Assembly: GCF_051020515.1 (NCBI RefSeq)
Contig: NZ_CP194857.1
Span: 2,170,001-2,234,000 of the forward strand
From: CALKWS01 sp051020515
GTDB taxonomy: Bacteria > Actinomycetota > Actinomycetes > Actinomycetales > Beutenbergiaceae
Reading direction: 5' to 3'
DNA length: 64,000 bases
In this document: positions 18,027-26,854 of the stretch, piece after piece
Numbering within the stretch: position 1 is the first letter of the stretch
Layout of the letters: the number at the start of each line of letters is the position of its first letter
The notes under the pieces: generated by a model
What the model was told of the DNA's origin: nothing
The model's database searches: none
Seen by the model: the letters and a program-made list of their open reading frames with translations, nothing else
Position numbers and translations under genes: made by a program

Positions 18027-18785
18027 ATGAGCATGCACATCGGGATCGACCTGGCCTGGTCCACCCGCGCCCGCACCGGGCTTGCCGCGGTGGACCAGGG
18101 CGGAGCGCTGGTGTCCTCGACCAGCATGGTCACCGATGAGCACATCGATGACTGGCTGACCGGGCTCGGGGCCGGTGTGGTGAGCGTGGCGATCGACGCA
18201 CCGCTGATCGTCACCAACCCCACCGGGATGCGCCAGTGCGAACGCCTCATCGGACAGTCCTACGGGGCGTATGAGGCCAGTTGCCACACCAGCAACCTCG
18301 GGCGGGCGCACTTCAACCCGCCACGGGCCGCGGTGCTGGCGGGCCGCCACGGCTGGCACACCGATCCCGCGCACCGGGGCGACGTTGCGACACCGGTGGC
18401 GATCGAGGTCTACCCGCACGCGGCGATGGTGGGGCTGTTCGAGCTGGGGCGCACGCTGAAGTACAAGAAGGGCCCGGTGCCATCGCGGCGCATCGGCATG
18501 CTGGCCGTGCTGGACCGGATGGAGACCCTGGCCGAGTTGGCCCTGGTCGGCAACCCGCGGTGGCAGCAGATCCGCCTCGCGGCCGACCGGGCGAAGCGAC
18601 AGATCGACCTGAACCGCATCGAGGACGAGATCGATGCGATCCTGTGCGCCCACCTGGCCTGGCTGTGGCACCACCGCCCCGGCGCCCTGCAGGTCTACGG
18701 CGACGCCGCGGCCGGCTACATCATCGCCCCGCCACGGCCTACCCATCCACACACCCCGCGAGTGCCACGGTCGGGGCGGGGGTAG
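18027..18785 (+). CDS. DUF429 domain protein (predicted RNase H-fold nuclease)
   Basis: 252 residues. It opens with IGIDLAWSTRARTGLA, has AIDAPLIVTN with an acidic residue at the second strand, and the EVYPHAAMVGLF and EDEIDAILCAHLAW segments of DUF429. The IDxA/IDAP/D pattern fits an RNase H-like fold with acidic active-site residues. Biochemical role unproven. Start ATG 18027 is preferred over the upstream in-frame extension because the family begins at the first beta strand. Divergent from selO. Confidence 0.75.
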   Translation: MSMHIGIDLAWSTRARTGLAAVDQGGALVSSTSMVTDEHIDDWLTGLGAGVVSVAIDAPLIVTNPTGMRQCERLIGQSYGAYEASCHTSNLGRAHFNPPRAAVLAGRHGWHTDPAHRGDVATPVAIEVYPHAAMVGLFELGRTLKYKKGPVPSRRIGMLAVLDRMETLAELALVGNPRWQQIRLAADRAKRQIDLNRIEDEIDAILCAHLAWLWHHRPGALQVYGDAAAGYIIAPPRPTHPHTPRVPRSGRG

Positions 18786-18911
18786 TCATCCAGGATGCGC
18801 GATGGCATGCTCGAGGTGTACGTCGCAGCCAGCGTGAACGCGTCACTCCGGGTTCACCCGACCGATGCGGAGTTCTGAACTATCGAGTCCGGTTTTGCCA
18901 CCTATGACCTG

Positions 18912-19100
18912 GTGACCACGGTGATCGTGATCCTTCTGATCACCGCCACCATTGCCGCCGTCGCATTGATCGCGCGCAAGGTCTTGCGGCAACGGCACCG
19001 TGAAGGCGCTGACCCGCGGTCCACCCGGGGCGCTGACCCGCGGTCCACCCGGGGCGCCGACCCGCGGTCCACCCGGGAGCCACGGGACAGACAGACCTGA
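18912..19100 (+). CDS. Small single-helix membrane protein with GADPRSTR repeats
   Basis: 62 residues from GTG 18912. One transmembrane helix (VIVILLITATIAAVALIA) is followed by a basic stretch and three exact copies of GADPRSTR, encoded by a 24-base tandem repeat (about 19009-19078). No family recognised. The hydrophobic helix followed by positive residues is plausible for a real peptide, but the repeats also make a slippage product possible. Confidence 0.4.
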   Translation: MTTVIVILLITATIAAVALIARKVLRQRHREGADPRSTRGADPRSTRGADPRSTREPRDRQT

Positions 19101-19177
19101 AGCCGCCCAGACCACGCCGCGCGGGTAGGGATATGACCGGCGCAGTGCCGGCGAGCAGGCGGGCCGGGGCGAACCTC

Positions 19178-19954
19178 TCAGCCTGTGCTGCGCTCGGCCG
19201 ACTCGGCGCGGGCGGCCTCGACCCGCACCTGATCGTCGGGTGAGCGGCGCAGCGGCGGGATGATCTCATCGTCGGGGGTGAGGATCACCAGGTCGTTGTC
19301 CATGTGATCGGCCATCGCGTGCACGGCGTCGATGAAGTCGCCGCGGCGCACGGCATCCACGATGCGTTCGTGCTCCTTGTGCATGGACAGCACATCGCTG
19401 GCGTGGGTGAGCCGCTCGGCGTTGGCGGGTTCGGCGAGTTTCTCGGTGATCCCGGCATACAGGGAGGCGAGCAGGCGGTTCTTGGCGGCGTCGAACAGCA
19501 GGTAGTGGAACCGGGCGGCCAGGTCCGCATCGGGCTGCGGTGTCATCACCGGGCACTGCCCGGGCCGCAGGGTCGCGGCTGCCGCGGCCTCCAGGGCCTC
19601 GACGTCCTCGTCGCTGCGATGCAACGCGGCTTGCTGGGCGGCCTCGACCTCCAGGGCACGACGGTAGGAGAGCAGTTCCTCCAACGTGTAGGCGGTGAGG
19701 AACTCCGAGAGCACGCTGGAGGTGGGCGTCGCCGAGCGCACGAACGTGCCACGCCCGGGCAGGGTCTCCAGCATCCCGATACTGGCCAGGGATCGCACCG
19801 CCTCACGCACGGTGGAGCGCCCCACGCCCAGGATCTCGGTGAGTTCGGGTTCGATCGGGATGCGCTCGCCCACCGCCCAGGCACCGGTGGTGATCTGGCG
19901 GCGCAGATAGGCGAGCGTGGTGCGGGCCCGCTCGGTACCGCTTGTGGTGGCCAT
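19178..19954 (-). CDS. GntR-family regulator, FadR subfamily
   Basis: 258 residues. The N-terminal winged helix-turn-helix is clear: LRRQITTGAWAVGERIPIE and LGVGRSTVREAVRSLASIGM, then the wing LPGRGTFVR. The C-terminal FCD domain has the metal-binding Asp/His pattern (ARFHYLLFDAAKN, HKEHERIVDAV, MADHMDN). Effectors of the subfamily are usually small organic acids. The gene stands alone; target unknown. A -10 box sits six bases before ATG 19954, so translation may be leaderless. Confidence 0.82.
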   Translation of the reverse strand: MATTSGTERARTTLAYLRRQITTGAWAVGERIPIEPELTEILGVGRSTVREAVRSLASIGMLETLPGRGTFVRSATPTSSVLSEFLTAYTLEELLSYRRALEVEAAQQAALHRSDEDVEALEAAAAATLRPGQCPVMTPQPDADLAARFHYLLFDAAKNRLLASLYAGITEKLAEPANAERLTHASDVLSMHKEHERIVDAVRRGDFIDAVHAMADHMDNDLVILTPDDEIIPPLRRSPDDQVRVEAARAESAERSTG

Positions 19955-19960
19955 CACAGG

Positions 19961-19966
19961 AGTATA
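19961..19966 (-). promoter_or_regulatory. -10 box TATACT, probable leaderless promoter of the GntR gene
   Basis: TATACT followed by CCTGTG and then ATG places the expected transcription start at the A of the start codon. There is no Shine-Dalgarno sequence, consistent with a leaderless mRNA, which is frequent in actinobacteria. Confidence 0.5.
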
Positions 19967-20329
19967 GGAAGGCTGCCGGTGCAGGCGTGGCCCGCTGCAC
20001 CGAGCACCGGTGGCGTCCTCAGCCGTATTCCGGCTCCTGCAGGGCGGTGGTCTGGAGCGGCAAGGGCCGAGGCCAGTTCCGCTGACTCATGACGTCTGAC
20101 ACTGCCGCGCACGCCGGGGTGCTTACTAGCGTGTCGGCTGCGCGGCTCGAGCCCGTGGGACAGGAACAACCCTCCACAGGCACTGCGCCGGCCGGGCACC
20201 GCCCGTGCGCACGCGTGTCATCTCCCTGCCCACCCCCTTGATAAGGAGAGCCTGATCGACCCGCACGCCCACATCTCCACCGGTCCGCCGTCGTCGTCCC
20301 GGTCGCCCTCCCCGGGCGAGCGTCCGCCC
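19967..20329. other. Intergenic region, no gene seen
   Basis: Between the GntR regulator and the CPBP protein. The last 80 bases are in frame with the CPBP gene and contain AAGGAG just before a CTG codon (20252), a possible alternative start. Nothing else recognised. Confidence 0.4.
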
Positions 20330-21205
20330 ATGCCGACGGAGCGCCCGCCCTCCCCAGCGGACACCACCCGCTGGGTGCTGCCGGTGCTCGGCACCGTGGC
20401 GGTCATGGTGGCGGTGGTGGCCGTCGTCGCCGGTCCGGTACGCACCATCACCGAGGTCGGTGCGGGGGCGGCCTCGTTCGTATTGCAGTGCCTGGTACTG
20501 GCGCCGATAGTGCTGCTGGCTGCCCGGCGCCGCCCCGGTTCCGGCCGGCCGGTCGTGGTGGCCGCGGCGTTCCTGCTCCTCAGCTTCACGGTGCACGCCC
20601 TGCCCGGAATCGGCTTCTTTGCCGACCTGGACTGGAACTGGCAGGGCAAGACGTTCGAGTTGATCTGGCTGACCATCCTGCTGGTCATGCTCGGCCGATG
20701 GGCGCGCGCGGACGTCGGCGTGCGCGCACCCGTGCAGGGGTCGTTGCGCCCGGCCCTGGTGGTGATCGCCGTGGTCTTCACGATCCAGGCGCTCCTGGTC
20801 ACCCTGACGGTGGCCTCCGGGGACAGCACGTTCGACGGCTTCCACTCCACCGAGCGGCTGCTGTTCGACCTGGCTCACGCCAACCTCGTGGAGGAACTGC
20901 TCTGGCGTGGCGTGCTCATCGCCCTGCTGGACCGCGCCCTGGGCACGCCGTGGCGATTCTTCGGCGCCAAGGTGGGGTGGGGCCTGGTGCTGACCACGCT
21001 GAGTTTCGGCCTCGGCCACGGGTTGCTGCTCACCACCGAAGGGCTGGTGTTCGCGCCGGATCAGATCATCCTGACCGGCCTGCTGGGCCTGATCATGGGG
21101 TGGGTGCGGGCACGGACCGGGTCGGTGTGGCTGGCCTACCTGGCCCACTGCGCGCCGGAGATCGCGATCCACGCCGGGGTGGGCGCCGGCTCGCTGCTGA
21201 CCTGA
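20330..21205 (+). CDS. CPBP-family intramembrane metalloprotease (Abi)
   Basis: 291 residues with about eight hydrophobic segments. The three CPBP motifs are present: EELLWRG (about residue 187) with the paired glutamates, FGLGHGL (about 227) with the histidine, and LAHCAPEI (about 271). CAAX-type proteases act inside the membrane; bacterial members serve in bacteriocin immunity, peptide maturation or unknown processes. Start ATG 20330 is conventional; a CTG at 20252 with a better ribosome site would add 26 Pro/Ser-rich residues. Confidence 0.78.
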   Translation: MPTERPPSPADTTRWVLPVLGTVAVMVAVVAVVAGPVRTITEVGAGAASFVLQCLVLAPIVLLAARRRPGSGRPVVVAAAFLLLSFTVHALPGIGFFADLDWNWQGKTFELIWLTILLVMLGRWARADVGVRAPVQGSLRPALVVIAVVFTIQALLVTLTVASGDSTFDGFHSTERLLFDLAHANLVEELLWRGVLIALLDRALGTPWRFFGAKVGWGLVLTTLSFGLGHGLLLTTEGLVFAPDQIILTGLLGLIMGWVRARTGSVWLAYLAHCAPEIAIHAGVGAGSLLT

Positions 21206-21267
21206 GGTGGCTTCTGGTCGCCGGCTGACCCCCCAACGACCGACGCAGCGCCACGGTGGTCCGTCGG

Positions 21268-22404
21268 CTACTGATCCAACCACGTTGCGATCTGATCGCG
21301 GCCTTCCACCGTGCTGGTGAACCCGAGGGCCTGGACGTACTTGCCCTCCACGAGGAAGGGCTCATGCTCGGCCACCGCCGGCAGCGCGGCCACCGCCGGG
21401 TTGTTCAGCAAGTCGGCGAAGATCGTCTCACCGGAGCCGTTCATGTCCACCAGCAGGATCCGGTCCGGATCGGCCGCCAGCACCTGCTCGGCCGAGATCG
21501 GGCCGCTGCGGACCATGCCCAGGTCGGCGCTGGCGTCCCGGCCACCGGCCAGGCGCACCACCTCCAACGGGAAGGCACCCCCGGCGGTCACGAACGGGCG
21601 ACCGGCCTGGTTGCTCAGCACCAACACACTCGGTCCGTCCTCGTCGGAGGCATCCACCAGCCCGTCCGACAGGGTGGTCGCCAGGTCCGCCGCCTCCTGC
21701 TCCATCCCCAGCGCGGTGCCCACCAGATCGATGTTGGTGAGCATCTCGCTCACCGAGGAGAACGTGTTCGGCAGCACCAGCACCGGGAAACCGGCCTCAG
21801 TGAGCACCCGGCCCACCCCTTCTTCCATGCCGTGCCGGTCGTTGAAGACCACCAGATCCGGGTCCGAGGCGATCACGGCCTCGGCGTCCACGGCGGACTC
21901 GGAGGCGATGTGGTGCTCCACGTCCGCCATCACGTCCGGTTGGTTGGACAGCACCGGGTTGGCCGCTTCGGCCGGGGCCATCACCAGGTTCTCACCCGCG
22001 CCGAGCTCGGCCACCAGGGCGGCGGTCTCATAGGTCAGCGCGGTCACCCGCTGCGGTTCGGCGGGGATCGTCACCTCGGTGGCGGGGCGGTCGTCGCCGG
22101 CCGGCACGTCCACGGTGCGGGGGAAACCCTGCTCCTGGGTGCCCTCGTCCTGCGCGGAGGCGTCGTCGTCGGCGGTTCCGGTCTCCCCGGACTGCTCGCC
22201 GCCGGACTGCTCGGTGGCGTCCTCGGTTGCCCCGTCCGGCTCGTCCGCGGGCACTCCCGAGGAGCACGCGCCCAACATCAGCAGCAGCGCGGCCAGTGGG
22301 AGGAACAGCAGGCGCAGGAGCCCCCGGCCGGACCGGGTGGGCGGCGGGGCGGCACCAGCGGATCGGGTGGGCGGCAGGGCGGCACCAGGCGACGTCGGAC
22401 GCAT
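21268..22404 (-). CDS. ABC transporter substrate-binding lipoprotein, haem/iron type (HmuT-like)
   Basis: 378 residues. A long proline/alanine N-terminus precedes the signal helix LLFLPLAALLLMLGAC with lipobox Cys47, then an acidic linker. The body is a type-III periplasmic-binding fold: QRVTALTYETAALVAELGAG, DAEAVIASDPDLVVFNDRHG and ADPDRILLVDMNGSG. With a FecCD permease and ATPase next to it and haem genes across the divergent promoter, haem or siderophore import is likely. Start ATG 22404 has AAAGGGG. It is last in the three-gene unit, 11 bases after the ATPase. Confidence 0.82.
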   Translation of the reverse strand: MRPTSPGAALPPTRSAGAAPPPTRSGRGLLRLLFLPLAALLLMLGACSSGVPADEPDGATEDATEQSGGEQSGETGTADDDASAQDEGTQEQGFPRTVDVPAGDDRPATEVTIPAEPQRVTALTYETAALVAELGAGENLVMAPAEAANPVLSNQPDVMADVEHHIASESAVDAEAVIASDPDLVVFNDRHGMEEGVGRVLTEAGFPVLVLPNTFSSVSEMLTNIDLVGTALGMEQEAADLATTLSDGLVDASDEDGPSVLVLSNQAGRPFVTAGGAFPLEVVRLAGGRDASADLGMVRSGPISAEQVLAADPDRILLVDMNGSGETIFADLLNNPAVAALPAVAEHEPFLVEGKYVQALGFTSTVEGRDQIATWLDQ

Positions 22405-22415
22405 CGGCACCCCTT

Positions 22416-23302
22416 TCAGGGACGGGCCACCTCGGGGTGGCGGCGGGTGAAGGTACTGGCAGTGGGACAGGTGGGGCGCACCAGGCTGAGCGTCGGGGCG
22501 CCGCTGGGGGAGTCGAACACCTCGGCGGTCACCCCGTACACATCCCGGATCAGCCCGGGGGTGATGACCTCAGCGGGGGCGCCGAAGGTGGCCCGGCCCT
22601 CGGCGATGACCGCCACCCGGTCTGCCCAGCGCAGCGCTTGGGTGAGGTCGTGCATGGTGACGATCACGATGTGCCCGGCGCCGGCGCGCTCATGCAGGGC
22701 GTGCATCACGGTGAGTTGGTGACCCAGGTCCAGGGCCGCCGTCGGCTCATCGAGCAGCATCACCGGCGCGTCCTGGGCCAGGATCCGAGCCACCTGCACA
22801 AGCTGGCGCTCCCCACCGGACAGGCGGGCGTAGCGACGCGGGGCCAACTCGGCCACGCCGACACGGTCCAGCGCGGCCATGATGCGCTCCTCGGTGCCGC
22901 CGGACCGCTCGCTGGCCCGGGCCCCGACACCGACCACGTCGCGCACCCGCAGTTCGTTCGGGGCGTAGGAGTCCTGCGTCATGTAACTGAGCACCTCGGC
23001 CAGGCGGCGCGGGCGCAGTGAGTGCAGGTCCGCTCGCCGTAGCGCACCCCTCCGGAGGTGCTCACCCCGTGCCCGACGACGGCGGAGAGCAGGCTGGACT
23101 TGCCCGCCCCGTTGGGCCCGACGAGCCCGAGCAGGGTGCCCGGGGTCACCGTGGCATCGATCGGATCGAACAGGGGCCGGTCGCGGTGGGCGACCAGGCC
23201 GGACAGGACCAGATCGTGCGCGGCGGCCGGGGGGTGCGTGGCGCGGGCCTCGGTGGCGCTGGCGTGGGTGGCGTGCGCGCTCGCGGTGTGCCCGGCGCTC
23301 AT
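22416..23302 (-). CDS. ABC transporter ATPase, haem/iron type (HmuV-like), frameshifted
   Basis: About 295 residues after correction. Walker A is GPNGAGKSS, the signature is LSGGERQLVQVARIL, Walker B is VMLLDEPTAALD and the switch histidine lies in VTMHDLTQAL. One base is missing near 23030 on the coding strand (CGGACC for CGGGACC), which otherwise splits Walker A from the signature; correction gives GERDLHSLRPRRLAEVLSYM. The N-terminal 25 residues are His/Ala/Thr-rich (SAGHTASAHATHASATEA), which could bind metal or haem but may be incidental. ATGA overlap with the permease stop. Confidence 0.85.
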
Positions 23303-24365
23303 GTGTGCCGCCTGGATAGCAACAGCGCCAGGAACACCGGCGCGCCGATGAGGGCGGCCACCGCTCCGGTCTGGATCACGAGGGTCACCGAGGCTGCCCG
23401 GGCGGCGGTGTCGGCCAGCACCAGGAACAGCGCCCCACCCACGATCGAGATCGGCAGCAGCAGGGCGTGCTTGGCCCCGATCACCAGCCGCACCGCGTGC
23501 GGGACCACCAGCCCGACGAAACTGATCACGCCGATACCGCCACCGCCGCACCGGTCACCAGGGAGGCGATCAGCAGCAGCACCAGTCGGGTGCGGTGCAC
23601 GTTGTACCCGGAGGTGGAGGTGACGTCGTCGCCGAGTAGCAACGCGTCCAGGGCCCGGGTGCGGGTGAGCAGCAGGCCCAGGCCGAGCGCGATCGGGATC
23701 ACCGCGATGGCGGCGTGGTTCCAGGTGCGTAGTTCCAGGTCGCCGGCCAGCCAGAACACGGCGCCGCGGGCCAGGGCGTCGTCGTGGGCGTTGGCCACCA
23801 GGATCGAGATCAGCGCCCCGGCGAAGGCGTTGATGGAAACCCCCACCAGGATCAGGGTGTAGGTGGAGGCGCCACGGTTGGTGTGCAGCACCGCCTGCAG
23901 CAGCAGGGCCACCACCAGGGCCCCGGTGAACGCCGCGATCGGTACACCCCACTGCAGCGACCCGGCCAGCCCGGCTGTGATCCCGGCCACGGCGCCCACG
24001 GCGGCGCCGGAGGAGACTCCGGTGACGCCCGGGTCGGCCAACGGGTTCCGGAACACCGCCTGCATCACCACGCCCACCCCGGCCAGGGCCGCACCCACCA
24101 GCATCGCCACCACGATCCGGGGCAGCCGGATCGCCCACACCACGGTGGCCACCTGGGAGTCATCGGGGCTGAACACCGCGCGAACAGCGGCCACCGGGTC
24201 CAGGCGCAGGGTGCCCAGGCTCACGCTGATCCCGGCGGCAAGGAACAGGGCCAGGGTGGCGCCCACGGCCAACCACAACGCCCGGCGGGCGACCCTGGGC
24301 GCAGGTGCGGCGACGTGCTCGGGGGGCTGCGTCGTCGGCCGTGGCGGGCTGGCGAGATCGGTCAT
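23299..24365 (-). CDS. FecCD-family ABC permease, haem/iron type (HmuU-like), frameshifted
   Basis: About 355 residues after correction, with about nine or ten membrane helices. Conserved features: RLPRIVVAMLVGAALAGVGV, NPLADPGVTGVSSGAAVG, GASTYTLILVGVSINAF, FWLAGDL and, after the break, GVISFVGLVVPHAVRLVIG. One G is missing at about 23530 (TCGGCG for TCGGGCG), which would truncate the protein before the ATPase-contacting loop. ATG 24365 is the first gene of the importer unit, reading away from cpfC. Confidence 0.85.
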
Positions 24366-24392
24366 CGAGGGTTCAACCTGACACATCCACTT

Positions 24393-24418
24393 CATCAGAT
24401 CAAGTAGTTCATCTGATG
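24393..24418. promoter_or_regulatory. Palindrome CATCAGAT-N10-ATCTGATG in the divergent haem promoter region
   Basis: Perfect eight-base arms, 28 bases upstream of the haem-importer ATG and the only obvious operator-like element before cpfC. It does not match the DtxR/IdeR consensus TTAGGTTAGSCTAACCTAA. Likely site of an unidentified regulator controlling the importer. Confidence 0.5.
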
Positions 24419-24499
24419 TTACGGTGGGCCTCGCCACACCGGCTTCGGAGCCGGCGCGCGGCCGGTTCGTTGCGCCGGTTGGCGCGGCCGGATCGGGTG

Positions 24500-24675
24500 C
24501 CAGGTCCACACCGGCACCCGCCCCGACTGCCGACACCGCCCCGCCACCGACCACTGCCCGATCACCGGCTACCGCCCCGCCACCGACCACCACCCCAACA
24601 CCGACACCGCCCCGCCACCGACGGACTCCCCGATCACCGACCACCGCCCCGCCACCGACGACCACCTCGACAAGG
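24500..24675. repeat. C-rich imperfect repeats upstream of cpfC
   Basis: Words CCACCGACCACC and GCCCCGCCACCGAC recur with variable spacing. The in-frame translation is Pro/Thr-rich and is not part of known ferrochelatases, so I treat it as noncoding leader. Confidence 0.5.
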
Positions 24676-24687
24676 ACCGCGACACCC

Positions 24688-25788
24688 ATGACCCACGCCG
24701 CCGCTCCCTATGACGCCCTGCTGCTGTGTTCCTTCGGGGGCCCCAACGCCGAGCAGGATGTGCTGCCGTTCCTGCGCAACGTGGTGCGGGGCAAGGGGGT
24801 GCCGGAGGAGCGGCTGGCCGAGGTGGGGGAGCACTACTTCGCCTTCGGGGGCAAGAGCCCGATCAACGAGCAGAACCTGGCCCTGCGGGCGGCGCTGGCG
24901 GCCGAGCTGCGGGCCCGCGGCGTGGAACTTCCGGTGCTGTGGGGAAACCGGAACTGGCACCCCTACACCACCGACACCCTGCGCGATGCGGTGGCCTTCG
25001 GTGCCAGGCGGATCCTGGTGCTGGTGACCAGCGCGTATGCCTCCTACTCCGGGTCGCGCCAGTACCGCGAGCACCTGGCCGCGGCGGTGGCGGACCTGGG
25101 CGTCGAGGGGGAGGGGTTGGTCATCGACGTGCTGCGGCCCTTCTTCAACGACCCCGGCTTCATCGCCGCCAACGTCCACGCGATCACCGACGCCGTGGGC
25201 CAGGTGCCAGAGGCCGATGCCGGCGTGCACATCGCCTACGTCACCCACTCGATCCCCACCACCATGCAGCAGGCCTCGGAGGTCACCGGCCCGGGTTACC
25301 GCCAGCAGCATGAGGACGTGCGGGCGGTGATCGATGCGGACCTGCGCGCAGCGGGGATGGAGGTGTCGTCGTCGCTGTCGTACTGCTCGCGGTCTGGCAG
25401 CCCGCACACGCCGTGGTTGGAACCGGACATCAACGACCACCTGGCCGAGTTGGCTGGCGCGGGCACGCAGCGGGTGGTGATCGCCCCGATCGGGTTCATC
25501 TCCGACCACATGGAGGTGGCCTGGGACCTGCAGACCGAGGCGCTGGAGACCGCTGCCGAACTGGGCCTGCAGGCTGCCTGCGCCACCACCGCGGGCATCC
25601 ACCCGGCGTTCGTGTCCGGGCTGGTGGACCTGGTCCTGGAGCGCGCCGGGCGCGAGCGCGGGGAGGACCCCGATGTGGTGGTGCGCGGCGAGATGGCCGC
25701 CTTCCCCGATGAGGCCCCACCCGGCAGTTGCCGGATGCGCCACGGCGAGGTCACCGGTATCCCGGTATTGGCGGGCACCGCCGACTGA
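24688..25788 (+). CDS. cpfC: Coproporphyrin ferrochelatase
   Basis: 366 residues. Inserts iron into coproporphyrin III, the step before ChdC in Gram-positive haem synthesis. Conserved segments: ALLLCSFGGPNAEQDVLPFL, HYFAFGGKSPINEQN, the catalytic His in THSIPTTM, and the acidic FISDHMEVAWDLQTEA. Cysteines in SYCSRSGSP, AACATT and GSCRMRH are where many actinobacterial enzymes ligate a [2Fe-2S] cluster. ATG 24688 with AAGGA upstream fits the family N-terminus. Followed 47 bases later by chdC. Confidence 0.9.
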   Translation: MTHAAAPYDALLLCSFGGPNAEQDVLPFLRNVVRGKGVPEERLAEVGEHYFAFGGKSPINEQNLALRAALAAELRARGVELPVLWGNRNWHPYTTDTLRDAVAFGARRILVLVTSAYASYSGSRQYREHLAAAVADLGVEGEGLVIDVLRPFFNDPGFIAANVHAITDAVGQVPEADAGVHIAYVTHSIPTTMQQASEVTGPGYRQQHEDVRAVIDADLRAAGMEVSSSLSYCSRSGSPHTPWLEPDINDHLAELAGAGTQRVVIAPIGFISDHMEVAWDLQTEALETAAELGLQAACATTAGIHPAFVSGLVDLVLERAGRERGEDPDVVVRGEMAAFPDEAPPGSCRMRHGEVTGIPVLAGTAD

Positions 25789-25835
25789 GTGCCACCGCCC
25801 CGACAGCACCCCCGATCTCGTACTGAAGGAGCAAC

Positions 25836-26531
25836 ATGAGCACCACCCCAGAGGCGATCAACGCCGCCACCTCCTACGCGATGTACTCGGTGTTCCGCGT
25901 CACCGAAGCGGTCCCGGCCGACGACGAGGACCGCGCCCTGGTGGTGCGCAACGCCCTGGCCGCGCTGGACCTCATCGACGGGCTGCAGGTGCGGGGCTGG
26001 TACGACGTGGCCGGGTACCGGGCCGATGCCGACCTGATGGTGTGGTGGTGGGCCGAGGACGTCGAGGTCGTCCAGGAGGCCTACCAACGGCTCCGTGCGA
26101 GTGCGCTCGGAGCCATGCTGGAGCCGGTGTGGTCCCAGATCGGCACGCACCGGCCGGCGGAGTTCAACCGCGCCCACGTGCCGGCGTTCCTCTCCGGGGA
26201 GGCGCCGCGCGGGTACCTGTGCGTGTACCCGTTCGTGCGCAGTTACGACTGGTACCTGCTGCCCGAGGCCGAGCGCAGCACCATGCTGCGTGACCACGGC
26301 ATGGCCGCCCGCGATTACGGCGACGTACGGGCCAACACCATCTCCGCCTTCGCCCTGGGGGACTACGAGTGGTTGCTCGGGTTCGAGGCCGACGACCTGG
26401 GCCGGATCGTGGACCTGATGCGTGAGTTGCGGGCCACCGAGGCCCGCCGGCACGTGCGCGAGGAAGTGCCCTTCTTCACCGGCCCGCGCCGGGAACTGGC
26501 CGAGATCGTCGACCGGCTGCCGCGCGCCTGA
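25836..26531 (+). CDS. chdC: Coproheme decarboxylase (HemQ/ChdC)
   Basis: 231 residues, chlorite-dismutase fold. Converts coproheme to haem b with hydrogen peroxide. The segment YPFVRSYDWYLL contains the tyrosine corresponding to the catalytic radical Tyr, and ISAFALGDYEWLLGFE and ARRHVREEVPFFTG are standard. Start ATG 25836 has AAGGAG at proper spacing. Pairing with cpfC indicates the coproporphyrin-dependent pathway. Confidence 0.92.
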   Translation: MSTTPEAINAATSYAMYSVFRVTEAVPADDEDRALVVRNALAALDLIDGLQVRGWYDVAGYRADADLMVWWWAEDVEVVQEAYQRLRASALGAMLEPVWSQIGTHRPAEFNRAHVPAFLSGEAPRGYLCVYPFVRSYDWYLLPEAERSTMLRDHGMAARDYGDVRANTISAFALGDYEWLLGFEADDLGRIVDLMRELRATEARRHVREEVPFFTGPRRELAEIVDRLPRA

Positions 26532-26580
26532 CCAGTCGGGGCCGCGGGGCGCTCACCCGGTACCGTGCCCGCCGCCTGTG

Positions 26581-26690
26581 GCCCATGGCGGGATGCGGTC
26601 ATCGATCGCCTGTGAGCGCTGCTTGCACCCATGGTGGGCTGCGTCGTCGGTGATCGCTTGCACCCATGGTGGGCTGCGTCGTCGTCGGCC
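26581..26690. repeat. 35-bp repeats containing CCCATGGTGGGCTGCGTCGTCG
   Basis: Two near-exact 35-base copies begin at 26621 and 26656 with GCTTGCACCCATGGTGGGCT, preceded by a diverged copy at 26581. A related single copy lies at 39371-39396 in another intergenic gap. The rest of the 26532-26854 gap holds the MarR operator and promoter. Confidence 0.6.
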
Positions 26691-26794
26691 TCCGGCCTCC
26701 GGCCGCCGGCCGGATGTGACCCGCAGACGCGGGCACCACCGGAAACCCAGTCGCTTTTCATGGTTTCCGCACTGGCGCCTAAAGAGCGCGTTTA

Positions 26795-26832
26795 TTTCGC
26801 AAAACTAAGGTCAAGACCTTTACTTAGCGAAA
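26795..26832. promoter_or_regulatory. Probable MarR operator overlapping the -35 region
   Basis: An 18-base imperfect inverted repeat around an AA centre: TTTCGC...AAGGTC / GACCTT...GCGAAA, with 12 of 18 positions in exact outer and inner blocks. This A/T-richer patch is exceptional in the window. It covers the likely -35 TTTACT (26819-26824), so binding would block transcription of the marR-MFS pair. Confidence 0.65.
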
Positions 26833-26841
26833 CTAACGATG

Positions 26842-26847
26842 TAGTAT
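26842..26847 (+). promoter_or_regulatory. -10 box TAGTAT, probable leaderless promoter of marR
   Basis: TAGTAT is 17 bases from TTTACT and seven bases before GTG 26855; no ribosome-binding sequence precedes the start. Confidence 0.5.
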
Positions 26848-26854
26848 CTCCGCA

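Noticed and set aside
24424..24687. N-terminal extension of the ferrochelatase
   Set aside because: Pro/Thr-rich translation of a C-rich repeat, unlike any ferrochelatase; ATG 24688 fits the family.
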